A program made the translations under genes and the position numbers. This document shows, one piece after another, positions 1 to 6,072 of a stretch of 6,072 nt of DNA (position 1 is its first letter; each line of letters starts with the position of its first letter). A model generated the notes under the pieces. The model did no database searches. It had not been told where the DNA came from and worked only from the letters and a program-made list of their open reading frames with translations. The stretch is from Pseudomonadota bacterium (GTDB lineage: Bacteria > Pseudomonadota > Alphaproteobacteria > Rhizobiales > Devosiaceae), in NCBI GenBank assembly GCA_023437755.1, contig JAEZFJ010000362.1, positions 1 through 6,072 of the forward strand, in the 5' to 3' direction.

Positions 1-1
1 T

Positions 2-385
2 GCGCCCTGGGCCATGGTCGCGCACCTGATCTTCACCCGCATCGACCCGGAGCGACCTGCCTCAGTATCCCCGGCGGTGTGCCAGTTGATTCGACATCAG
101 CTCGGCTATGATGGCGTGTTGATCACCGACTGCCTCACCATGGAGGCGCTCAAGGGAAGCTGGCCGGAGCGGGTGCGAGCCGCGCTCGACGCCGGATACG
201 ACATTGCCCTGCACAGCCAGGGCGATCTGGCTGCCAGCGAGGCGGCAGCGAAGGCAGCGGGACCGCTGACCGACGAAAGCCTCGCACGCATCAACCGGGC
301 TCAGGCGAGGCTCGGGAACAAGCGCGTGGATGTTTCAGCACTCCACGCCGAGGTGAAACGCATTTTCAAGGAGAACGGCCTGTAG
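2..385 (+). CDS. nagZ: GH3 beta-N-acetylhexosaminidase NagZ, C-terminal part (5' end outside window)
   Basis: The visible 127 residues are the C-terminal part of a glycoside hydrolase family 3 catalytic barrel. The frame is open from base 2, so the first ATG (14-16) is internal. The start 'APWAMVAHLIFTRIDPERPAS' region (given in part) matches the NagZ segment before the nucleophile strand: 'MxAH', then D-P-x-R-P-A-[ST]-x-S-P. 'LGYDGVLITDCLTMEAL' aligns with the family motif GFDG(x)2-SDDLSM; the Asp encoded at 128-130 is the expected nucleophile. The second Asp of the usual DD pair is Cys here. Family role: a cytoplasmic enzyme removing non-reducing GlcNAc from GlcNAc-1,6-anhydroMurNAc(-peptide) in peptidoglycan recycling. 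The His/Asp loop with the general acid/base lies upstream and cannot be checked. The next gene starts 23 nt downstream on the same strand, suggesting one transcript. A different GH3 beta-hexosaminidase specificity cannot be excluded. Confidence 0.88.
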   Translation, partial: APWAMVAHLIFTRIDPERPASVSPAVCQLIRHQLGYDGVLITDCLTMEALKGSWPERVRAALDAGYDIALHSQGDLAASEAAAKAAGPLTDESLARINRAQARLGNKRVDVSALHAEVKRIFKENGL

Positions 386-394
386 CGGCCGGAC

Positions 395-400
395 AAGGAG
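395..400 (+). promoter_or_regulatory. Ribosome binding site of the solute-binding protein gene
   Basis: AAGGAG lies 8 nt before the ATG at 409. It is the strongest Shine-Dalgarno match in the window, consistent with high expression of a periplasmic binding protein. No convincing promoter is visible in the 23-nt gap, so transcription probably comes through nagZ. Confidence 0.8.
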
Positions 401-408
401 AGAGCATA

Positions 409-2079
409 ATGATCAGAACATCGCTGCTGACGGCCGCCGCCGTCGGTCTCCTGGCATCAGTTGCGATGCCGGCCAGTGCGCAGGATAGCGGCAACGTGCT
501 GACCCTCGCTTCGGAGCAGGTCACCACCTTCGTCCGCAACTTCAATCCCTTCAGCCAGACCTCGGCCCGCTACACCACGCTCGACTTCATGTATGAGCCG
601 CTGGTGGTGTTCAACCGGCTCAAGGCCAACGAGCCGAACTACCGCCTCGCCGAGAGCTACGAACTGGCCGACGACCTGAAGTCGATCACCTTCACCCTGC
701 GCGAAGGGCTGAAGTGGTCCGACGGCGAGGCCTTCACCGCTGACGACGTGATCTTCACCTACGACTACATCAAGCAGTTTCCGGCGCTGGACTTCATCTC
801 CATCACGCCGCAGCTCGCCTCGGTGGAGAAGGTCGACGAGCGCACCGTGCGCTTCAACCTCAACGAGCCGAACTCGCTGATCGCCAACACCATCGTCGGC
901 ATGCCGATCGTGCCGGAGCACGTCTGGTCCGAGGTCGAAGACCCGGTGACCTTCGCAAACGAAAACCCCGTCGGTTCCGGTCCGATGACCGAGATCACCC
1001 GCTTCACTCCGCAGGTCTACGAGCAGTGCCGCAACCCGCACTACTGGGATGCCGACAACCTCGAGGTCGACTGCCTGCGCATGCCGCAACTGGCCGACAA
1101 CCCGCAGGTGCTCGCCGCCCTGGCCGAGGGCAACCTGGACTGGGGCACCAGCTTCATCCCGGACATCGACAACACCTTCGTCGCCAAGGACCCGGAGCAC
1201 CACCACTACTGGTTCACGCCGTCGAGCCTGGTGTCGCTGCAGATGTCGCAGATCTCGCCGGACGAGAACGCCCGCAAGGCGTTCAATGACGTCGACTTCC
1301 GCCGCGCCATCAGCATGCTGGTGGACCGGCAGACCATCGTCGACATCGCCGGCTACGGCTATCCGCTGGTCAACGAGGACCCGTCGGGTCTTGGCGAACT
1401 GTACGCGTCGTTCGCCAACCCGGAAGTCGAGACACAGTTCGGTCAGTACGGCCGCTTCGACCTTGAAGCCGGCATCGCGCTGCTCGACGAGGCCGGCTAT
1501 GTCGACGCCGACGGCGACGGCTTCCGCGACAATCCGGATGGCACGCCGATCGAACTCGACTTCAAGGTTCCCAATGGCTGGACGGACTGGATCGACGCGG
1601 TCCAGATCGCCATGGAAACGCTGACGGAAGCCGGCATCAACGTCTCGATGTCGACGCCTGAAGCGGCCGTATGGACATCGGACCTCATCGCCGGCAATTT
1701 CGAGCTGACGCTCAATGCCCTTGCCGCCGCTGCCAACCCGTACCTGCCCTATATCCGCTCGTTCAACCCGGAAGATTTCGGCAAGAGCCGCTTCACGGCC
1801 CCGCATTGGGAGAACGCCGAGGTGGTCGAACTGCTGGGCCAGTACACCCAGCTCAAGGATCCCGCCGAGCAGAAGGCGATCATGGACCAGGTGCAATTGC
1901 TGGTGGCCGAGGCCATGCCGCTTGTTCCGCTCTACAACAGCCCGGCCTTCTACCAGTACAACACCACCCGCTGGACCGGCTGGGCCGATGCCGAGAACCC
2001 GAAGTACTCCCCGGTCGTCTCGGTCACCAACCCGGCACGCCTGCTGCAGCTGCTCGATCTCGAGCCTGTGACGGAGTGA
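409..2079 (+). CDS. Periplasmic solute-binding protein, SBP_bac_5 family, chitooligosaccharide-binding-protein-like
   Basis: This 556-aa protein has a Sec signal peptide: R3, a hydrophobic stretch about 5-20, and an A-S-A/Q cleavage site after residue 24. There is no lipobox, so it should be soluble in the periplasm. The family hallmark spans residues 95-118 (F-T-L-R-E-G-L-K-W-S-D-G, then F-T-A-D-D-V). From recall, many segments match the Vibrio (GlcNAc)2-binding protein: TTFVRNFNPF (39-48), YEPLVVFN (62-69), NENPVGSGP, the region around the only two cysteines C207 and C222 (likely a disulfide), VDFRRA, VDRQTI, NGWTD (389-393) and YQYNTTR-W-TGW (515-525). W391, D393 and W525 align with the ligand-contacting Trp, Asp and Trp of that protein. 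A D-x-D-G-D-G-F-R-D loop (366-374) looks like a calcium site. Inferred ligand: a GlcNAc-containing disaccharide. A 'peptide/nickel-binding' label would be family-level only. Class is certain; ligand is moderate. Confidence 0.9.
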   Translation: MIRTSLLTAAAVGLLASVAMPASAQDSGNVLTLASEQVTTFVRNFNPFSQTSARYTTLDFMYEPLVVFNRLKANEPNYRLAESYELADDLKSITFTLREGLKWSDGEAFTADDVIFTYDYIKQFPALDFISITPQLASVEKVDERTVRFNLNEPNSLIANTIVGMPIVPEHVWSEVEDPVTFANENPVGSGPMTEITRFTPQVYEQCRNPHYWDADNLEVDCLRMPQLADNPQVLAALAEGNLDWGTSFIPDIDNTFVAKDPEHHHYWFTPSSLVSLQMSQISPDENARKAFNDVDFRRAISMLVDRQTIVDIAGYGYPLVNEDPSGLGELYASFANPEVETQFGQYGRFDLEAGIALLDEAGYVDADGDGFRDNPDGTPIELDFKVPNGWTDWIDAVQIAMETLTEAGINVSMSTPEAAVWTSDLIAGNFELTLNALAAAANPYLPYIRSFNPEDFGKSRFTAPHWENAEVVELLGQYTQLKDPAEQKAIMDQVQLLVAEAMPLVPLYNSPAFYQYNTTRWTGWADAENPKYSPVVSVTNPARLLQLLDLEPVTE

Positions 2080-2085
2080 TCCGGA

Positions 2086-2121
2086 GTTTGGCGGGGGCGA
2101 GCCCTTGCGTTCCCGCCAAAC
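2086..2121 (+). terminator. Strong hairpin just after the binding-protein gene (attenuator or mRNA-stabilising stem)
   Basis: GTTTGGCGGG (2086-2095) is perfectly complementary to CCCGCCAAAC (2112-2121). Two G-U pairs and two further C-G pairs extend the stem to about 14 bp around an 8-nt loop (2100-2107). It starts 6 nt after the stop codon. No T-run follows, so it is not a classic intrinsic terminator. Such hairpins between binding-protein and permease genes commonly protect the upstream message or lower downstream transcription. A smaller stem, CCTTC/GAAGG, follows at 2125-2137. Confidence 0.6.
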
Positions 2122-2156
2122 CAGCCTTCAATGAAGGGAAATACACTCACTCCCGG

Positions 2157-2219
2157 TGTCATCCCCGCGAAAGCGGGGATCCATCTTGAGATCTCAGGAT
2201 GGCCCCGACCGGGGTGACA
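2157..2219. repeat. REP-like alphaproteobacterial intergenic palindromic element
   Basis: This element of about 63 bp has outer arms TGTCATCCCC (2157-2166) and GGGGTGACA (2211-2219) that are inverted repeats apart from one missing base. Inside are three consecutive stems: a perfect 8-bp stem with GAAA loop (2161-2180), a 22-bp palindrome centred on TGAGATCTCA with one G-T pair (2181-2202), and CCCC/GGGG (2203-2214). One antisense frame reads W-I-P-A-F-A-G-M-T, the usual spurious translation of dispersed intergenic repeats in alphaproteobacterial genomes (from memory). There is only one copy in this window, so dispersal is inferred. It sits between binding-protein and permease genes and may act on transcript stability. 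Confidence 0.72.
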
Positions 2220-2255
2220 ATCGGGTGGGTGAATAGTCTGCGGCTTCCCCAGCCC

Positions 2256-2260
2256 AGGAG
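2256..2260 (+). promoter_or_regulatory. Probable ribosome binding site of the first permease, with long spacing
   Basis: AGGAG lies 12 nt before the ATG at 2273, longer than the usual 5-9 nt. An in-frame TGA at 2261-2263 rules out an earlier start, so ATG 2273 is the only reasonable choice. The poor spacing suggests weaker translation than for the binding protein. Confidence 0.55.
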
Positions 2261-2272
2261 TGATCAAGCAAC

Positions 2273-3249
2273 ATGGCCTTTCTGCTCCGGCGGCTGGCGT
2301 TCTACCTGGCGGCGTTCCTGGCTGCTGCCACCATCAATTTCTTCCTGCCGCGACTGATGCCCGGCGATCCGATCCAGATCATGTTCGCCAGCGCGGGCTC
2401 CGAACTGTCGATCGAGAACATGAATGCGCTGAAGCTGACCTTCGGCTTCATCGACGCACCGCTGCATGAACAATACCTCGCCTATCTCCAGAGCGTGTTC
2501 ACCGGCGATCTCGGACGCTCGATCAAGTACTTCCCGCTGCCGGTGACCGAACTGCTCGGACGGGCGCTGGTGTGGACGCTGGGCCTTGTCGGCGTCGCGA
2601 CACTGGTCAGCTTCATGCTCGGCACCTTCATGGCATCATGGCCGCCTGGCGGCGCGGCACGCTGTTCGACTCGATCGTGTCGATGTCGGCGATCTTCTCG
2701 AGCTCTGTGCCGGCGGTCGTGGTGTCGCTGCTGATGCTGTTCGTGTTCGGCTACACGCTGCGCTGGTTCCCCAACGGCTATGCCGCCAATCCCCTGCTCG
2801 ATCCGGCGTTCGACTGGCCGTATATCTCGAGCGTGATCTACCACGGCACGCTGCCGATGCTGACGCTGGTGATCGTGCTCACCGGCGGGTTTGCGGTGAC
2901 CATGCGCAACAACATGATCAACCTGCTTGGCGAGGACTACATCGTCATGGGCCGCGCCAAAGGGCTTTCGGACACGCTGGTGATGCTGTGGTACGCGGCG
3001 CGCAACGCGCTGCTGCCGACGATATCGAGCCTTGCCATCGCCATCGGCACCGTGCTCGGCGGCTCGCTGGTGACCGAGGTGGTGTTCAACTATCCGGGCC
3101 TCGGCAACACGCTCTACCAGGCGATCCTGGCGCGCGACTACCCGGTGATCCAGGGGCAGTTGCTGATCATGACCGCTGCGATGCTGATCTCCAATTTCAT
3201 CGTCGATCTGAGCTATGTCCTGCTCGATCCGCGCCTGAAGAAGGCGTAA
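2273..3249 (+). pseudogene. DppB/OppB-type ABC permease, interrupted by a -1 nt frameshift near 2632-2634
   Basis: The gene starts at ATG 2273 and reads as a normal inner-membrane permease for 120 residues: TM1 about 8-26, the periplasmic stretch, then TM2 about 98-120 ending G-T-F-M. It then loses homology and stops at 2734. The continuation, G-I-M-A-A-W-R-R-G-T-L-F-D, is in another frame from 2632 to the TAA at 3247-3249. Adding one G in the run at 2632-2633 restores a single 325-aa protein, the usual size for this family. The distal part has the further TM segments and an EAA loop at joined residues 221-250 (E-D-Y-I-V-M-G-R-A-K-G-L-S, then A-A-R-N-A-L-L-P) that contacts the ATPase. It would form half of the translocation channel with the next gene product. 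Both halves look well preserved, so the lesion is either very recent or a sequencing/assembly error. No slippery heptamer argues for programmed frameshifting. Confidence 0.88.
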
Positions 3250-3252
3250 CCC

Positions 3253-4136
3253 GTGACGCTCCTCAAGCAGTTGCTGCACAACCGCAAGGCGGTGGTGGGC
3301 CTCGCCATCCTCCTGCTGATCGTGCTGGTGGCGATCTTCGCGCCGTTCCTGACCGAGTACAGCCCCGTGCGCCGGGTGGGCCGGCCGCACCAGGCTCCCT
3401 CCTGGGAGCATTGGCTGGGCACGACGCGGCTTGGCCACGACGTGTTCTCGCGCCTAGTGCATGGGGCACGGGTATCGCTGGCCGTCGGCGTCGGCGCCGG
3501 GCTGATGATCACGGTGATCGGCACGGTGCTCGGCATCATCGCCGGCTACAAGGGCGGCGTGGTCGACGAGGTCATCAACTTCTTTACCAACATGGTGCTG
3601 GTGGTGCCGAACCTGCCGCTGCTGCTGGTGCTGGCCGCATTCATCGGCCAGGCGAGCCCGCTGGTGATCGCCCTCATTCTGGGCCTCACCTCCTGGGCCT
3701 GGGGCGTGCGGGTGACGCGAGCGGAGACGCTGTCGATCCGGCAGCGGGATTTCGTGAAGTCCGCCGAGATGCTGGGCGAGCCGGGCTGGCGCATCATGGC
3801 GCTCGAGATCTTCCCGAACCTGATTTCCATCGTCGGCATCAACTTCATCGGCAGCGTCATCTTCGCGGTGATCACCGAGGCGACGCTGGAGTTCCTCGGG
3901 CTCGGCGACCCCAACACCGTCTCCTGGGGGATCATGCTCTACAACGCCCAGAACGCCTCGGCGCTGTCGGTCGGCGCGTGGTGGGACCTGCTGGCGCCGT
4001 GCTTCGCGCTGGCGCTGCTGGGGCTCGGGCTGGCTCTGATCAACTTCGCCATCGACGAGATTGCCAATCCGCGCCTGCGGACCGGCGGTATGCTCAACCG
4101 CTGGACGCGGATGGTGCGGCTCGGGGAGGGCAAGCT

Positions 4137-4140
<4 letters not shown>
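3253..4140 (+). CDS. DppC/OppC-type ABC transporter permease
   Basis: This 295-aa inner-membrane protein starts at GTG 3253, 3 nt after the previous stop, with GAAGAAGG at 3237-3244 as ribosome binding site (8-nt spacing). It has the DppC layout: a short cytoplasmic N-terminus (N-R-K), TM1 about 14-33, a periplasmic loop, then the G-T-T-R-L-G-H-D-V-F-S-R-L signature at 56-68 and A-R-V-S-L at 72-76. Several more TM helices follow, with the cytoplasmic EAA loop about 164-192 (R-D-F-V-K-S-A-E-M-L-G, then I-F-P-N-L-I) that docks on an ATPase. The C-terminus has the family's D-E-I-A-N-P-R-L motif. It should pair with the upstream permease. It is complete, with no visible defect. Substrate cannot be read from this subunit; sugar-importing members of the Opp class share this style. 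Confidence 0.93.
4123..4130 (+). promoter_or_regulatory. Ribosome binding site supporting a GTG start at 4137
   Basis: GGGGAGGG lies inside the end of the permease gene, with 6-7 nt to GTG 4137. It decides the start of the ATPase gene, whose frame is open far upstream. Confidence 0.7.
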
Positions 4141-4951
<811 letters not shown>

Positions 4952-4955
<4 letters not shown>

Positions 4956-5860
4956 GCGGCGCATCGCCAATCCTGGCGCTCGAGCGGGTGTCGAAGGTGT
5001 TCGGCCGCGGCGACGGCGCGGTTTATGCCGCCCGGTCGGTGTCGTTCGGGCTTCACGCCGGGCGGACGCTGGCGCTGGTGGGGGAGTCCGGGTCGGGCAA
5101 GACCACGGCGGCGCGGCTGATCATGCGCGAGTACACCCCCGATGCGGGGCAGATCCTGTTCCGCGGCGAGCCATTGGGCAGGGCGGACGGCAAGGCGCTC
5201 AAGGCCTACCGGTCGGCGGTGCAGATGGTGTTCCAGGACCCGTTTTCCTCGCTCAACCCGGCCCACACCCTCCGCTATCACCTCGAGCGACCGCTGAAGC
5301 TGCACCAGCCGGGGCTGGCCGGGGCCGCGCGCCGGGCGGCGGCGGAAGAGCTGCTCACCCGGGTGAAGCTCGACCCCGGGCAGCTGATGAGCAAGTTCCC
5401 GCATGAATTGTCGGGCGGGCAGCGGCAGCGCATCAGCATCGCGCGGGCGCTGGCGGTCAATCCGCAGGTGATCGTCGCCGATGAGCCGACCTCGATGCTC
5501 GACGTGTCGGTGCGGCTCGGCATCCTCAACCTGCTCAACGCCATGAAGGCGGAGGAGCAGCTGGCGCTGCTCTACATCACCCACGACATCGCCACGGCGC
5601 GCTATGTCGCCGAGGACATCATGGTGATGTATGCCGGCCAGATCGTCGAATGGGGCGCAACCGACAGCGTGCTTGGCAACCCGCAGCATCCCTATACGCG
5701 GCTGCTGTTGGCCGCGGTGCCGGACCCGGACCGCCGCTTCGACCAGTCCACTCCGGATGAGCTGAGCCATGTGGACGACATCCGCCGCCGCTCGGCCCTG
5801 CCGCAGGACGAGACGCGGCAGGTCGGCGACAACCACTTCGTGCGGGTGCTGGCGGACTAG
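4952..5860 (+). CDS. DppF/OppF-type ABC transporter ATP-binding protein
   Basis: This 302-aa cytoplasmic ATPase starts at ATG 4952, overlapping the previous stop by 4 nt (ATGA). Motifs: Walker A G-E-S-G-S-G-K-T-T (44-52), Q-loop F-Q-D-P-F-S-S-L-N-P with Q95, consensus signature L-S-G-G-Q-R-Q-R (153-160), Walker B V-I-V-A-D-E-P (173-179) with E178, D-loop M-L-D (182-184), and switch His H211 in I-T-H-D. The N-P-Q-H-P-Y-T-R motif of the oligopeptide-transporter C-terminal region follows. An acidic/polar tail of about 45 residues ends the protein. All catalytic residues are present, so both ATP sites of the DppD/DppF heterodimer should be competent. It is the last gene of the plus-strand operon; its TAG overlaps the stop of the convergent kinase gene by 4 nt, leaving no room for an intergenic terminator. 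Confidence 0.95.
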
Positions 5861-6072
5861 CCCGCAACCCGCCCACCGGTCAGCGGCCGCGGCGCGCCGG
5901 TGGTGGTGGGGAAACTGATCGGCAGTCCGCGCAGCACGCGGGCGGCGAGGAAGGCGAAGCACTCGGCCTCGATGGCGTCGCCACGCCATCCCACAGCCTC
6001 GGCTGGCACGGCATCCACGCCAGCCCGCTCGTTGAGCATGCGCATCATTGCCGGGTTGTGCCGGCCACCCCC
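5857..6072 (-). CDS. anmK: Anhydro-N-acetylmuramic acid kinase AnmK, C-terminal part (5' end outside window)
   Basis: Read on the minus strand from base 6072, the frame is open for 71 residues to a TAG at 5859-5857. It begins G-G-G-R-H-N-P-A, the conserved glycine-rich 'GGGxxNP' motif of AnmK, followed by M-M-R-M-L. It continues with P-A-E-A-V-G-W-R-G-D-A-I-E-A-E-C-F-A-F-L-A-A-R and L-R-G-L-P-I-S-F-P-T-T-T-G-A-P, then P-L-T-G-G, the typical AnmK C-terminus. The first ATG in frame (6048) is internal. The family converts 1,6-anhydroMurNAc plus ATP to MurNAc-6-phosphate in the cytoplasm, after NagZ has released the sugar and before the MurQ etherase. The catalytic Asp lies in the missing N-terminal part. 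The gene is convergent with the transporter operon, so it is not co-transcribed with it. Confidence 0.93.
   Translation of the reverse strand, partial: GGGRHNPAMMRMLNERAGVDAVPAEAVGWRGDAIEAECFAFLAARVLRGLPISFPTTTGAPRPLTGGRVAG

Noticed and set aside
457..1896. 479-aa open frame on the minus strand opposite the binding-protein gene
   Set aside because: It is rich in R, V, H, D and G with no recognisable domain. It mirrors the strongly biased codons of a clearly real plus-strand gene and is an antisense shadow typical of high GC.
1950..2267. 105-aa minus-strand frame in the binding-protein/permease gap
   Set aside because: It translates the palindromic repeat (I-P-A-F-A-G-M-T string) and the antisense of the binding-protein end. 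Such repeats give recurrent spurious frames.
2625..2640. Programmed -1 ribosomal frameshift in the first permease
   Set aside because: The site (ttc atg gca) is not an X-XXY-YYZ slippery heptamer, and no clear downstream pseudoknot was seen. A deletion or sequence error is simpler.
2482..3438. 318-aa minus-strand open frame across the permease genes
   Set aside because: Low-complexity H/R/Q-rich translation opposite well-recognised permease sequence. Other long minus frames at 3939-4970 and 4883-5989 are rejected for the same reason.
2586..4136. Open plus-strand frame running without stops into the first ATPase, suggesting a permease-ATPase fusion
   Set aside because: The translation before 4137 is out-of-frame permease sequence with no conserved motifs. 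GTG 4137 with GGAGG upstream is the real start.
5873..5903. Inverted repeat CCACCGG/CCGGTGG as a bidirectional terminator
   Set aside because: It lies inside anmK codons, the spacer is long and GC-rich, and no T-run follows on either strand. Too weak to annotate as a terminator.

Overview
The window is high-GC DNA (roughly two-thirds GC by eye) that reads like an alphaproteobacterial chromosome, most likely Hyphomicrobiales and possibly Devosiaceae-like. Three things suggest this: strong G/C third positions, the style of the amino-sugar and peptidoglycan-recycling proteins, and an intergenic palindrome with a GGGGATCC-type core whose antisense translation contains the 'IPAFAGMT' string typical of alphaproteobacterial intergenic repeats. 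The lineage call is inference.

Layout. Bases 2-385 hold the C-terminal part of a GH3 beta-N-acetylhexosaminidase (nagZ), plus strand. After a 23-nt gap comes a complete 556-aa periplasmic solute-binding protein of the SBP_bac_5 (OppA/DppA) class (409-2079). In detail it resembles the Vibrio chitooligosaccharide (GlcNAc)2-binding protein, not peptide- or nickel-binding proteins. A 193-nt gap (2080-2272) follows, with a strong hairpin and then a REP-like palindromic element. Next come a DppB-type permease broken by an apparent 1-nt deletion near 2632-2634 (2273-3249), a DppC-type permease (3253-4140), a DppD-type ATPase (4137-4955) and a DppF-type ATPase (4952-5860). The last two junctions are 4-nt GTGA/ATGA overlaps. 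The DppF stop shares a CTAG tetranucleotide with the stop of a convergent minus-strand gene, the C-terminal part of anhydro-N-acetylmuramic acid kinase (anmK, 5857-6072).

How it works together. The genes predict one binding-protein-dependent importer with its own binding protein, two membrane subunits and two ATPases. The binding protein keeps the residues that bind (GlcNAc)2 in its Vibrio relatives. The flanking enzymes, NagZ (splits GlcNAc-1,6-anhydroMurNAc) and AnmK (phosphorylates the released anhydroMurNAc), act on a close structural relative of that ligand. The main hypothesis is therefore an Opp-type ABC importer for a GlcNAc-containing disaccharide from cell-wall turnover (GlcNAc-anhMurNAc or its muropeptide), or for chitobiose. 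Automatic annotation would probably call it a 'peptide/nickel' transporter. Whether it works in this strain depends on whether the frameshift in the first permease is real or a sequence error.
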